Positions 23,546 through 32,611 of a stretch of 40,174 nucleotides of DNA are shown one piece after another. A program made the position numbers and the translations under genes. The stretch is from DAOUFU01 sp034429275. GTDB taxonomy: Bacteria; Chloroflexota; Anaerolineae; Aggregatilineales; Aggregatilineaceae. Position 1 is the first letter of the stretch. Each line of letters starts with the position of its first letter. The notes below the pieces were generated by a model, which made no database searches, had not been told where the DNA came from, and saw only the letters and a list, made by a program, of their open reading frames with translations. The DNA lies in the NCBI GenBank assembly GCA_034429275.1, contig DAOUFU010000076.1:1-40174 (forward strand). Direction: 5' to 3'.

Positions 23546-24961
23546 ATGCGCAAATTGACTCTTAGCGGCCTGAGCGCCGTCATGATGATTGCTCTTCTTG
23601 TGGGGAGCTTTGCCCTGCCGATGGGGCCGGCCCAGGTGGCAGAGGCTCAAGGCACGGGCGCGGCAAACTGGACTACCCAGTTTTTCAACACGGTCGATCT
23701 CTCCGGCCCGGTGATTGTCACGCGGTACGATACTAATCTTGATTTTACCTGGGACGGCAGCCCTGTCGGCGGTGTGAATGCGGATAATTTCAGCACGCGC
23801 TTCACGGCGCGGGTGAATTTCCCCCAGTCTGGGCGGTGGGCGTTCCGGGTGGGCGTCGATGATGGCGTACGCCTCTGGATAGATGTCACGCAGATCATCA
23901 ATGAGTGGCACGGATCACCTGCTGGCTATTCCGAATATCAGGTGATCCTTGAAGCATTGACGGCGGGCGATCATGACCTGCGTTTGGAGTTCTACGACGC
24001 AGGCGGTCCTGCCCGAATCTGGTTGCGTTGGGAATATCTTGGTGGATCGGGCGGTGGTGGTGCAGCGCCAACCGCCGTGCCCGAAGCCGCTGCTCCGGCG
24101 GCCCCCGCAGCACCGCAGCCGGTGATTGCTGCTGTGACGGGTAATGGTGTGAACGTGCGTACCGGTCCCGGTCGTGGTTACCCGGTGATTCGTCAGATCA
24201 ACTATCCTCAGAACTATGTGGTGTTGGGCGGTGTTCCCGATCTGTCCTGGCTGCTGATCGACCTCAAAAACGGTGCTCAAGGCTGGGTCAGCAACGACTG
24301 GGTGTACCTTTTCAGCAAGGACCCGGCCATGAATCAGGATACGACTGGCGGCGGTCAGCCCGACTTTGTGGACATCATTCCACGCATTGATATTGCCGTC
24401 GCGCCGCCTGCGCCGCTGCCTTCGCTGGAAGATTCACCCCGTACGATTCTGCAGGGCGTCGCAACGGATACGGTGAACCTGCGTGACGGTCCAAGCGCGA
24501 CCGCTGCCCAGAAGATCGGCTCAGTCCCGGCGGGCGCGACGTTTACCGTTGAGGCGCGCAACGGCAACGGCGGGTGGTACCTGATCACCTATCGGGGTAT
24601 TCGCGGATGGGTCAACGCCTCGTATGTGCGCCTTACCACGGGCCGGGTGAACCAACTGGTGGTCAGCGCCGAAATAGTGCCTGCTCCACCCTTTGGGCAG
24701 GAATTCTTCCCGGCGGATGATCAGGGTCAGCCTTTGGTGACTGTGCGCGGGCGTGCGACCGACAACCTGAGAATGCGTGATGGGGCTACCCTGTTCAGCA
24801 GCCAGATTGCCAGCGTGCCGAAGGATACCGAGTTCGTCGTTTCGGCGCGCAATGCCAGCGGCGCATGGTATCTGATCACGGTCGATGGGGTGCAGGGTTG
24901 GGTGAGCGCCCTGTATGTTACGTTGATCGAGGGGCGCGTGCCAGACCTGCCGATCCGCTAG
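23546..24961 (+). CDS. Secreted PA14-like and triple SH3b domain protein
   Basis: A 471-aa exported protein. A signal peptide (1-35) ends near AEAQ. Residues 40-165 resemble a PA14/GLEYA beta-sandwich: FSTRFTARVNFPQSGRWAFR, then VDDGVRLWIDVTQIINEWH and AGDHDLRLEFYDAGG. After a Gly/Pro/Ala-rich linker come three bacterial SH3 domains at about 195-256, 300-364 and 398-460, each with an N-(V/L)-R-x-(G)-P/A start and a GW(V) ending (GVNVRTGPG, VNLRDGPSA, LRMRDGATL; QGWVS, RGWVNASYV, QGWVSALYV). Such domains usually bind cell-wall peptides or glycans. Single gene with its own promoter and terminator. No enzymatic motif. Confidence 0.88.
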   Translation: MRKLTLSGLSAVMMIALLVGSFALPMGPAQVAEAQGTGAANWTTQFFNTVDLSGPVIVTRYDTNLDFTWDGSPVGGVNADNFSTRFTARVNFPQSGRWAFRVGVDDGVRLWIDVTQIINEWHGSPAGYSEYQVILEALTAGDHDLRLEFYDAGGPARIWLRWEYLGGSGGGGAAPTAVPEAAAPAAPAAPQPVIAAVTGNGVNVRTGPGRGYPVIRQINYPQNYVVLGGVPDLSWLLIDLKNGAQGWVSNDWVYLFSKDPAMNQDTTGGGQPDFVDIIPRIDIAVAPPAPLPSLEDSPRTILQGVATDTVNLRDGPSATAAQKIGSVPAGATFTVEARNGNGGWYLITYRGIRGWVNASYVRLTTGRVNQLVVSAEIVPAPPFGQEFFPADDQGQPLVTVRGRATDNLRMRDGATLFSSQIASVPKDTEFVVSARNASGAWYLITVDGVQGWVSALYVTLIEGRVPDLPIR

Positions 24962-24994
24962 GTGTTGGCTGCACCCCCTACACGTGTTGAACTG

Positions 24995-25033
24995 GCCGCC
25001 CTGCGTCACCGGATGATGTAGGGCGGCATTTTT
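24995..25033 (+). terminator. Rho-independent terminator after the PA14-SH3 gene
   Basis: GCCGCCCTGC (24995-25004) pairs with GTAGGGCGGC (25018-25027), including one G-U pair, and is followed by ATTTTT. It begins 34 nt after the stop codon. Confidence 0.8.
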
Positions 25034-25068
25034 GGGTCGATGCGGCAGCATCGGCGGAAGGGGACCCG

Positions 25069-25872
25069 ATGGGCGCAGATCATGTTATTGATTACCCGTG
25101 CGAAGCCAAAGACGCGCTGACTCTGGACGGCCTGCTGGGGAGGCTCAAGGGGCGCGACCGGGCAGCCACGATCATCCAGCTTTATCGCGACCGGGGCGAT
25201 TCACGCCCGGCCAGCCAGATGGGGTTCGAAATGGTGCGCCGCTTGCCGGATGACAGCGAAGAACGCCAAGTGCTGATCGTCCAGGACCTGCTGGATGCTG
25301 CCAGCGAATTGACCCAATGGGAACCGTTGTGCGCATCATGTCCGGCGAACCGTGCCGGTGTGCCGTTCGGCTGCGTAGGCACGGTCAACTACCCGATCTC
25401 AGCCTATGCGGAGCGTTGGCTGCTGGATCAACTGCCGGGGAATAGCCATCCGCTGCCCTATATGCTGCTTCAGCGCGCATTGAGCGAGATGGGTTATACC
25501 GGTGAACACGCGGTTGCTCTGCGGGCGCAGACCAGCGTGTTCTTCGAAAGCCCGGATGCGCTTGTGCGCGATATGGAAGCAATGCGCGTTTCGGGAAATC
25601 AGGTCTTTGAGCTGTTATTTCTTTCCGGCCACATTCGCCCGGCGCATGGCTCTATGCTGCTGCAATTCTTCGGGGCGATCTCGCAGGACCTGGACGCCGA
25701 TACGATCATGCGCCTGCCGTCCCCCCCATCGCAGGATTGGATCGCGGAGCCGATTCCATTCCGGTTAAGCCATGAGGCGAGTGATGATGCATCAGTGCGT
25801 TCGCTCAAGGCGTTTTTCGGCGCGCTTTACGTCGCGTATTGTTTGGGCTGTGCGGTTCTGCTGGATGTATGA
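25069..25872 (+). CDS. Unrecognised protein with CxxCPANxxGxPFGC motif
   Basis: A 267-aa soluble protein I cannot assign. The N-terminal 85 residues are helical and charged (GRLKGRDRAATIIQLYRDRG). A compact Cys motif follows, LCASCPANRAGVPFGCVG (C88, C91, C102), then NYPISAYAERWLLDQLP, which looks like a conserved family core. A second CxxC (C258, C261) lies near the C-terminus, so a metal or Fe-S site formed by four or five cysteines is possible (inference). AAGGGG precedes ATG 25069. It sits between a terminator and recF, and is probably expressed alone or with recF. Confidence 0.75.
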   Translation: MGADHVIDYPCEAKDALTLDGLLGRLKGRDRAATIIQLYRDRGDSRPASQMGFEMVRRLPDDSEERQVLIVQDLLDAASELTQWEPLCASCPANRAGVPFGCVGTVNYPISAYAERWLLDQLPGNSHPLPYMLLQRALSEMGYTGEHAVALRAQTSVFFESPDALVRDMEAMRVSGNQVFELLFLSGHIRPAHGSMLLQFFGAISQDLDADTIMRLPSPPSQDWIAEPIPFRLSHEASDDASVRSLKAFFGALYVAYCLGCAVLLDV

Positions 25873-25915
25873 ATTCCGGCAAAAACGCGACCTGGGATTG
25901 TGTGTCCAGGCCCGG

Positions 25916-25921
25916 TATACT
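25916..25921 (+). promoter_or_regulatory. Candidate -10 of recF
   Basis: TATACT lies 53 nt before ATG 25975; a poor CTGGGA lies 18 nt upstream of it. The 102-nt gap after the Cys-motif gene contains no better pair. Confidence 0.3.
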
Positions 25922-25974
25922 ACCAGTGCTGCTCAACAATTCGCCTGCCTGCACACCCGGCGGCCCATCAACCT

Positions 25975-27195
25975 ATGTATATCGACCATCTTTCACTACA
26001 AAACTTCCGCAATTATGCGCGCCTCGAAGTCTCGCTGCCTGCCGGGCCGATTTTGCTGCACGGGGCGAACGCCCAGGGTAAGACCAGCTTGCTGGAAGCG
26101 ATTTATTATCTCGCGACAGCCCGATCTCCCTATACAACCTCTGATCGCCAGTTGATCAACTGGTACGCTGACCAAGATGTGCTCACGTTTGCGCGCATCA
26201 GCGCGGAAGTCGTCACGGCACGGCAGGTCCTCAACCGCATCGAGATCACGCTGACCCTGACAAACGAGGGTGAGCAGGGTCGGGTGAACAAGGATATTCG
26301 TGTAAATGGCGTCACGCGGCGGGTGATGGACCTGATCGGCCAGGTGGCCGTGGTGATGTTCCTGCCCCAGGACCTGGTGCTGGTGGAAGGCGCACCTGCC
26401 GAACGACGCCGCTATATGAACGTCACCCTGTGCCAGACCGACGCCGAATACTGCCAGGCGCTGAGCACATTTGACAAGGTGCTGACTCAGCGAAACGCCC
26501 TGCTCAAGCGTATCGCTGAGGGGGAAGCGCGCGCGGACCAGTTGGATTACTGGGATCATCAGCTTGCTGCGTCCGGCGCGGTGTTGATTGCAGGCCGTCA
26601 GCGCTTGCTGCGAGAACTGGAAGTGCGCGCCCGGCGCGTGCACAGTGAGCTAACCGGCGGCGACGAGGACCTGGAGCTGCATTATCACCCTGGATTTTTG
26701 CCCACGGTAGGGGCGTCGGGGCAGTTGTCGTTCGAAGTGGTCGGTCTGGACCTTAACCGGCAGCTAGAGGCAGAGACTATCGCGCCTCAGTTTCAGGCGG
26801 CATTGGTAGGGACCCAGCGCGAAGAGATCGCGCGCGGGATGACACTCATTGGGCCGCAGCGCGACGAACTACGCCTGATGGTGAATGGGCGTGACCTGGG
26901 GCTGTATGGTTCGCGAGGGCAGGCCCGTACCGCTGTGATGGCGCTCAAGCTGGCCGAGATGGACTGGATGCGGGATGCGATTGGTGAATGGCCGGTGCTG
27001 CTGCTGGACGAGGTAGTGGCCGAGCTGGATGCTCGCCGTCGAGCCTACCTGCTGGAACGGATCGGTGGTGCAGCCCAGGCACTGCTGACCACAACCGAGC
27101 CGGAAATCTTCACGCCCTCGTTCCTGGCTGGGGCGACACGCCTGCACATCGACCGGGGCCGGATCGGGGCGATTGAAGACCCCTCTACCGGGTGA
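25975..27195 (+). CDS. recF: DNA replication and repair protein RecF
   Basis: A 406-aa SMC-like ATPase that helps load RecA at gaps in single-stranded DNA. The N-terminus MYIDHLSLQNFRNYARLEV is typical. Walker A is GANAQGKTS (30-38), the ABC-like signature region is GSRGQARTAVMALKLAE, and Walker B is VLLLDEVVAELDARR. The frame is open from 25900, but ATG 25975 begins the conserved sequence. Unlike many genomes, dnaA, dnaN and gyrB are not next to it; its convergent neighbour is rsmG, 7 nt away. Confidence 0.95.
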   Translation: MYIDHLSLQNFRNYARLEVSLPAGPILLHGANAQGKTSLLEAIYYLATARSPYTTSDRQLINWYADQDVLTFARISAEVVTARQVLNRIEITLTLTNEGEQGRVNKDIRVNGVTRRVMDLIGQVAVVMFLPQDLVLVEGAPAERRRYMNVTLCQTDAEYCQALSTFDKVLTQRNALLKRIAEGEARADQLDYWDHQLAASGAVLIAGRQRLLRELEVRARRVHSELTGGDEDLELHYHPGFLPTVGASGQLSFEVVGLDLNRQLEAETIAPQFQAALVGTQREEIARGMTLIGPQRDELRLMVNGRDLGLYGSRGQARTAVMALKLAEMDWMRDAIGEWPVLLLDEVVAELDARRRAYLLERIGGAAQALLTTTEPEIFTPSFLAGATRLHIDRGRIGAIEDPSTG

Positions 27196-27202
27196 GCGTA
27201 CC

Positions 27203-27919
27203 TCAGAGCGGGCGTTTGGACGGTACTCCCGCGCGCCGGGGATACTGTGGAGGCGTGGCTGCCTTCTTCTCGACCACTACCAGGTGATGAGTTTCGGTCA
27301 CCTGAGGAAGCTCAACCGGGATCACTTTCTCGATATGTCCACCGAGAATGCGCAGCGCATTTTCCGCCTGCTGGACTTCGGCAATGGCGTTTTCCCCTTT
27401 GAGTGCCACGCATCGCCCTCCCACCTTGCACAATGGCAGCAGGTATTCGGCCAGGGTGGTCATGTGAGCTACTGCGCGCGCCAGCACCAGGTCGTACTGT
27501 TCACGTTCGGCGGGGTCCTGGCCGGCTTCTTCGGCACGCGCATCGAGCACGCGGACATTGTTTAGCTTAAGCCGCTGCGTGATGTGGCTCAAAAACAGTG
27601 TTTTTTTGGTGGTCGCTTCCAGCAGGGTAAGCTCGATATAAGGGTGAACCAGACGCAGCGGCAGGCCCGGAAAACCTGCACCCGTGCCCACATCGATCAC
27701 CCGCATCCCAGGACTTAGCGGTGTGGCACGGATCACGGCCAGCGAATCGAGGAAATGACGCATCTCGATTTCCTCCGGTTCGGTGATGGCCGTGAGGTTG
27801 ATGCGTTGGTTCCAATCGAGCAATTCCGTCGCATAAATGGCAAATGCGCGCTGAACTTCGGGGCTGAGTTCCAGGTTCAAAAGCTCGCGGCTGCACGCGG
27901 CCAATCGTTCGAGTTTCAT
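27203..27919 (-). CDS. rsmG: 16S rRNA (guanine-N7) methyltransferase
   Basis: A 238-aa SAM-dependent methyltransferase that modifies G527 of 16S rRNA. Family motifs are LDWNQRINLTAITEPEEIEM and RHFLDSL near residues 35-60, motif I VIDVGTGAGFPGLPLRLV (74-91), then a C-terminal region with LARAVAHMTTLAEYLLPL. The open frame reaches 28030, but that includes the promoter at 28001-28030; ATG 27919 begins the conserved fold. Monocistronic here. Confidence 0.95.
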   Translation of the reverse strand: MKLERLAACSRELLNLELSPEVQRAFAIYATELLDWNQRINLTAITEPEEIEMRHFLDSLAVIRATPLSPGMRVIDVGTGAGFPGLPLRLVHPYIELTLLEATTKKTLFLSHITQRLKLNNVRVLDARAEEAGQDPAEREQYDLVLARAVAHMTTLAEYLLPLCKVGGRCVALKGENAIAEVQQAENALRILGGHIEKVIPVELPQVTETHHLVVVEKKAATPPQYPRRAGVPSKRPL

Positions 27920-28000
27920 GAGGTCTCGCCAACCAACCTGGTCTGGTGAAAAGCCCGCAAGAAGATGCGTCCGGTCTTGTTTTCCGGGCGTTCTGTTGCC

Positions 28001-28030
28001 ATTATAACAGGGTGAAGGATCACCACACAA
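28001..28030 (-). promoter_or_regulatory. Extended -10 promoter of rsmG
   Basis: On the minus strand TTGTGT (28030-28025), 18 nt, then TGTTATAAT, a TG-N extended -10 with perfect TATAAT (28006-28001). Start would be near 27994, giving a leader of about 75 nt. The 267-nt divergent gap to the PBP gene (27920-28186) contains nothing else I can support. Confidence 0.6.
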
Positions 28031-28186
28031 TTCTGGCGACGGGCGGCCACGCCGTCCCCAGGTGCGTAGCGATCGCAGGGTAACCGTGGGCCAGACGTGG
28101 GATGGGTGGAATTCGATTTTGCTGGTGCCTCTTCTACAATGAAACTATCGCGCGGGGCATCACACAGTGCTCAACAGGATGACGGC

Positions 28187-30712
28187 ATGAAGCGCTTATG
28201 GCGATGGTGGAAGGCACGGGCGCACTGGCAAAAAGCAGCGCTGATCTCGCTGCTGATCCTGCTGGCAGGGACGGTAGGATTCGCGTGGTGGGTGTTTACC
28301 GACCTGCCGGACATCAGCGCGCTTGAGCAGGGCATGGCGCTGCCCAGCACGCGCATCTATGACCGGAACGGGGTGCTGCTTTACCAGATTGCCGATCCGG
28401 AGTCCGGCCTCAACCGGGTTGTTCCCCTGGATGAACTGCCTTCCTGTATGGTAGATGCGACTCTGGCCACTGAAGACGCCAATTTTTACAGCCATCCCGG
28501 AGTAGATATTCGCGGGGTGATGCGGGCGATATGGATCAATGCACAGGGCGGGGAAGTGGTCGCCGGGGGCAGCACCATTACGCAACAGGTAGCGCGCAAC
28601 TTGCTGATGGACCCTGATCAGCGCGCGGAACGTACACTACGCCGCAAACTGCGCGAAAGCGCCCTGGCGCTTCAACTGACACGTCACTACTCGCGCGATG
28701 AAATCCTGGCGCTCTATCTCAACCAGACTTATTACGGCAACCTGGCATACGGCGTTGAGGCGGCAGCACAGGCCTATTTTGGCAAAGGCGCGGCAGACCT
28801 GACTCTAGCTGAGTGTGCGGTGCTGGCCGGGCTTCCTCAAGCCCCTGCGCTGTATGATCCGCTCACCAATCCGGAGGCAGCCAAAGACCGCCAGCGTGTG
28901 GTGCTTGATCTGATGGTGCGGCGTGGAGATATCACGGTGGCACAGGCCGACCGGGCTTATGCAGAACCGCTGCAATATTCGTCGTCGCGCTTTCCAATCG
29001 AGGCTCCACATTTTGTCGCTGCAGTGTGGACACAACTGGAACGCAGCTTTGGCGATGAACTTCTGCAGGGTGGATTGGAAGTGACCACTACGCTGGACCT
29101 GAACTGGCAGCGCGTTGCCGAAGAAGCCGTCGTGCGCCATCTGGAACGGCTGAACCATCCTCCTGCGGGCGAGCCTGCCCATAACGCGCGCAACGCGGCA
29201 CTGGTGGCGATGGATCCCTACACCGGCGAGATTCTGGCCATGGTGGGCAGCCCAGATTACTTCGACGAACGCATCGATGGGGCAGTGAACGCAGCACTTG
29301 CACCGCGCCAGCCGGGATCGGCGCTCAAGCCGTTCACTTATGCCGCCGCATTTGACCCCACGCGAGACGATCCCTGGACGCCGGCCACCATGATTCTGGA
29401 CGTGGGCACGCCATTTGTGACGCGCCGCCTCGAAAGTTATACGCCGGCAAATTATGGCCTTGCGGAGCATGGTCCGGTATTGATACGTGAGGCGCTGGCT
29501 TCGTCTTATAACATTCCTGCTGTGGTGGCATTGGATCATATTGGGCTGGAAACTCTGATCCGGCTCACAACGCGGCTGGGCATCAGCACTTTGACCGACA
29601 GCAGCCGGTTCGATCTTTCGCTCACCCTGGGCGGCGGCGAAGTGCGCCTGGTCGAACTAGTGGCGGCCTATGGCGCGCTGGCTAATGGTGGCTACCGGGT
29701 GGACCCGGTTTATATTCGCGAAGTGCGCAGCAGCCAGGGCGAGGTATTGTTTACTGCCGAGCCACCTGTGCATGAGCAGCCGGTGCTCGATCCGCGTGTG
29801 GCTTTTCTGATCACCGATATCCTCAGCGATAACCAGGCGCGCACACCTGCGTTCGGACCGAGCAGCGCGCTTCAGATCGGGCGGCCCGCTGCGGCCAAGA
29901 CCGGCACCACCACCGATTTCCGCGACAACTGGACGGTGGGCTATACGCCAAACCTGGTGACCGGCGTGTGGGTGGGCAACGCGGACAATTCACAGATGGT
30001 CGAAGTCAGCGGCGTGAGCGGGGCCGGGCCGATCTGGAACGAGTTTATGCGGCGGGTGCTGGTCGGCCAGCCGGAACTGCAATTCGCAGTGCCGCAGGGT
30101 GTAGTACGCGCCGAGGTGTGTTCAACCTCTGGGCTACTGCCGACGCCATACTGTCCAAAGACGCGCTGGGAGTGGTTCATCGAAGGAACAGTGCCGCGGA
30201 TTGAAGACACACTTTATCAGCCGTTCGTGCTGGATCGGCGCACTGGCCTGTTGGCCGATGAAACCACCCCACCTGAAGATCGCGAAACGCGCGTCTACCT
30301 TGTGCTGCCTCCCGAAGCGCGAGACTGGGCACAGCGGCGGGGAATTCCGCAGCCTCCGATAGGCGCGCAGATTGTGGACGGAGACTCTATTCCCGTTCGG
30401 TTGTTGTCTCCCGCTCCCTATACCGTGTTTCAACTCAGCCCGCGTCTCCCCACAGAACTTCAGCGCATCCGCCTCACGGTGGCTGTGCCGACAAATGCGA
30501 TCCAGGTAACCTACCGCATGGATGGGGAAGAGCTGGTGACTACCCGCGAATCCCCCTTCGACCACTGGTGGAACCTGGAACCAGGCGAACACGAATTGGT
30601 GGCGGAAGTGGCGCTCGACACGGGTGAGACTCTTGTGACCGAGCCGATTGTATTCCACGTGGCAGCGTGGATCCCGCCGGAAGAGCGACCTACCGCAGGC
30701 GACCTGAACTGA
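28187..30712 (+). CDS. pbpC: Bifunctional class A penicillin-binding protein, PBP1C type
   Basis: An 841-aa peptidoglycan polymerase. One membrane helix (about 15-37) is followed by a GT51 transglycosylase domain with catalytic Glu96 in LATEDANFYSHPG and GGSTITQQVARNLL. The transpeptidase domain has S378-A-L-K, S440-Y-N and K571-T-G. The C-terminal CSTSGLLPTPYCP and WFIEGTVP, then an Ig-like domain near 740-825, match the PBP1C/BiPBP_C layout. ATG 28187 has AGGA upstream and fits a short cytoplasmic tail; in-frame ATGs at 28097 and 28139 lie too far up. Acts on the outer face of the membrane. Confidence 0.92.
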   Translation: MKRLWRWWKARAHWQKAALISLLILLAGTVGFAWWVFTDLPDISALEQGMALPSTRIYDRNGVLLYQIADPESGLNRVVPLDELPSCMVDATLATEDANFYSHPGVDIRGVMRAIWINAQGGEVVAGGSTITQQVARNLLMDPDQRAERTLRRKLRESALALQLTRHYSRDEILALYLNQTYYGNLAYGVEAAAQAYFGKGAADLTLAECAVLAGLPQAPALYDPLTNPEAAKDRQRVVLDLMVRRGDITVAQADRAYAEPLQYSSSRFPIEAPHFVAAVWTQLERSFGDELLQGGLEVTTTLDLNWQRVAEEAVVRHLERLNHPPAGEPAHNARNAALVAMDPYTGEILAMVGSPDYFDERIDGAVNAALAPRQPGSALKPFTYAAAFDPTRDDPWTPATMILDVGTPFVTRRLESYTPANYGLAEHGPVLIREALASSYNIPAVVALDHIGLETLIRLTTRLGISTLTDSSRFDLSLTLGGGEVRLVELVAAYGALANGGYRVDPVYIREVRSSQGEVLFTAEPPVHEQPVLDPRVAFLITDILSDNQARTPAFGPSSALQIGRPAAAKTGTTTDFRDNWTVGYTPNLVTGVWVGNADNSQMVEVSGVSGAGPIWNEFMRRVLVGQPELQFAVPQGVVRAEVCSTSGLLPTPYCPKTRWEWFIEGTVPRIEDTLYQPFVLDRRTGLLADETTPPEDRETRVYLVLPPEARDWAQRRGIPQPPIGAQIVDGDSIPVRLLSPAPYTVFQLSPRLPTELQRIRLTVAVPTNAIQVTYRMDGEELVTTRESPFDHWWNLEPGEHELVAEVALDTGETLVTEPIVFHVAAWIPPEERPTAGDLN

Positions 30713-30753
30713 TTCGCCCATCGCCATCCTGGGAAATCTCCTGTTGGGCGCGT

Positions 30754-30759
30754 TATACT
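30754..30759 (+). promoter_or_regulatory. Candidate -10 of the TPR gene
   Basis: TATACT lies 45 nt before ATG 30804; no good -35. Its position inside the longer frame starting at 30744 supports the later ATG. Confidence 0.3.
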
Positions 30760-30803
30760 ACCGACAGGTAAGCGATTTGTCGCTGGCAGTACGGGAGACT
30801 TCG

Positions 30804-32138
30804 ATGGCGGACAGCGACCAATACGATTTTGAGCGGGGCCGTAAGCGCGTTTTACCCAGACAGCCTTCATCGGCTGATTCAGGGCGGAGAACACTCGATG
30901 TCATTGAGGGTTTGCCGGACGATTGGGACCCTCGCTTCATCCCTGACCCGGATGCATTGGAAACGGCGGCACTCAAAGCGATGCACGAGGTGCGCGCATT
31001 CCTGCTGATGCACCGGGATGATCCGCTGAGTGTGGCTGAGCATCTGGAGTGGTTATCCGGGCTGGTACAGGCAGCGGTGACGGTCAAGGGACGGCATCGC
31101 GCCAAAGCTGTCGGATTGGGCCTTGCACTCACCCGTGAGTATTGGATAAAGGCGAATATGCTGGGGCAGTGGCAGGGATTTCTGCTCAACCTGCTGTCCT
31201 GCACGCGCGATATCGGCGACCCGATATTGGAGGCCGAGATATACCGTGCCTGGGGAATCTGTTTGCAGGTTCAGGGAGGACAGCCCAAAGCTGAGCGCGC
31301 GCTTGAAAGTGCCCTGGAAATTGCCAGTGAGACTCTACGCCCTGACATCGCGCTGTTGGCCCGGTTGGAACTGTTCAATGCACGAGCGCTACGAATGTTG
31401 GAGGGGCCTGCTCGAGCCGAAGCCGATGAGATTCTGGCTGCTGCGCGGCGCATGAACTATACCTACCTGATCGGGCGTGTGCACTTGAGCCTGGCGCGCA
31501 TGTATGCCGCGTGGCTGAATCATGCACAGGCATTCCATCATGTTCAGCAGGCGTTTGTCATCTTTGTTCAACAAGGCTATCTGGACATCGCGGGACAAGC
31601 TCTGGTGATGATGTTGGGCAGCCTGCAGGCAGGTTTCGTTGGCTCAGAGCGCTACCGGCAGCAGCTTCTGACCTTCCTGGAGAGTCACCCGATATACCTC
31701 AACGATCTGACGGTTCACTCAATGTTTTACCGAAACCAGGCGGTTTACTGGTACCGGCGCGAGGAATATGAAACGGCCCGGCACTATTGCGTCCACGCGT
31801 ATCGGCTGGCCCGCGCTGCGTTTTATCCCCCTAACCGTGAATACAGCCGCCATATGTTGGGCCTGATTCACTTGAAACGTCATAAGTGGTCTGCTGCGCG
31901 TTATTACCTGAGCACAGCGGCTGAACACTTCAGAGCACTTGAACTCATGGCTTCAATGATTTCTGCGAAGCACGCCCTGTCCTATATTCCGTTTGAGCAG
32001 CAGGACTACGCAACCGCCCTCGTTCAGCTTAGTGAATTGTTGGATGAAGCGGAACACGTGCTCGACGCGGAGGCGTTCTCTAACATCCGGCCCGATATTG
32101 AGGAAGACATCGAAGAAGCTCGCAGACGCCTGGGCTAG
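30804..32138 (+). CDS. TPR-like helical-repeat protein
   Basis: A 444-aa soluble protein made almost wholly of helix pairs. Repeating patterns such as AEIYRAWGICLQVQGGQPKA, RLELFNARALRMLEGPARAE and RVHLSLARMYAAWLNHAQAF resemble tetratricopeptide repeats. The first 60 residues are charged and probably disordered. No kinase, DNA-binding or enzymatic domain is visible, unlike larger LuxR/MalT-type TPR regulators. ATG 30804 has GGGAG 6 nt upstream. Probably a protein-interaction scaffold; partner unknown. Confidence 0.78.
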   Translation: MADSDQYDFERGRKRVLPRQPSSADSGRRTLDVIEGLPDDWDPRFIPDPDALETAALKAMHEVRAFLLMHRDDPLSVAEHLEWLSGLVQAAVTVKGRHRAKAVGLGLALTREYWIKANMLGQWQGFLLNLLSCTRDIGDPILEAEIYRAWGICLQVQGGQPKAERALESALEIASETLRPDIALLARLELFNARALRMLEGPARAEADEILAAARRMNYTYLIGRVHLSLARMYAAWLNHAQAFHHVQQAFVIFVQQGYLDIAGQALVMMLGSLQAGFVGSERYRQQLLTFLESHPIYLNDLTVHSMFYRNQAVYWYRREEYETARHYCVHAYRLARAAFYPPNREYSRHMLGLIHLKRHKWSAARYYLSTAAEHFRALELMASMISAKHALSYIPFEQQDYATALVQLSELLDEAEHVLDAEAFSNIRPDIEEDIEEARRRLG

Positions 32139-32165
32139 AACCGCCTTACAGCCCATTGCAATGGT

Positions 32166-32190
32166 TGGGGCGAGCAACTGGCTCGCCCCA
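32166..32190 (+). terminator. Strong hairpin after the TPR gene, no T-tract
   Basis: TGGGGCGAGC (32166-32175), 5-nt loop, GCTCGCCCCA (32181-32190): a perfect 10-bp stem starting 28 nt after the stop. No T-run follows, so it may act as an RNA end stabiliser or imperfect terminator, or serve both this gene and the convergent small ORF. Confidence 0.55.
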
Positions 32191-32249
32191 TCACTACCCG
32201 CTGCCCCACCTGCACTGGCCGATGCCAGCCCTTAACCAGCCCTTTGGTG

Positions 32250-32456
32250 TCAGATACAGCCGCCTCCACCCCCATTACTTGGGCACTGCGGCGAGTCCGT
32301 TCCCCACAATAACCCGGCATCCGATGTGATCATCACCCTGCTTTCCAGGTCGGCACGGCGCGCAAAATGGGTATGAGGCAGGGCGAAGGAACCAGCGACA
32401 ACGCTCACCAGCACAATAAGAACACACAACACGGCAAACCATTTGCGGAGAGGCAT
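32250..32456 (-). CDS. Small secreted peptide with Gly5-Cys-Ile tail
   Basis: A 68-aa product not recognised as a known family. MPLRKW is followed by a strongly hydrophobic segment (7-26) like a signal peptide or membrane anchor, then a short polar region and the end SPQCPSNGGGGGCI with cysteines at 58 and 67. GAGG lies 8 nt before ATG 32456 (GTG 32459 is a possible alternative). A 13-bp inverted repeat lies at 32471-32483. Coding status is supported only by the start context and the signal-like N-terminus. Confidence 0.45.
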   Translation of the reverse strand: MPLRKWFAVLCVLIVLVSVVAGSFALPHTHFARRADLESRVMITSDAGLLWGTDSPQCPSNGGGGGCI

Positions 32457-32470
32457 CACAACGACCTCAT

Positions 32471-32483
32471 TTCTCTAGGAGAA
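32471..32483. promoter_or_regulatory. 13-bp inverted repeat upstream of the small peptide gene
   Basis: TTCTC-TAG-GAGAA is a perfect inverted repeat 15 nt before the small ORF. Possible operator or RNA stem. The rest of the 205-nt region 32460-32664 holds the terminators of the gene at 32665 and nothing else I recognise. Confidence 0.25.
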
Positions 32484-32582
32484 GGTTGAGGGCTTCTCAG
32501 GTCGACTGTGACGCGCGTCAACTGATATCAGTGTGTCATGGGGAGGAATGGGGTGTCGCGGGTCTACGGCCATTCAGCGGCC

Positions 32583-32604
32583 AAAAACCGGCCAACTTGC
32601 CGGT
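32583..32604 (-). terminator. Second of two tandem terminators for the TIM-barrel gene
   Basis: On the minus strand ACCGGC, 6-nt loop, GCCGGT followed directly by TTTT (32587-32583 region). It lies downstream of the hairpin at 32612. Confidence 0.65.
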
Positions 32605-32611
32605 GAAACGC

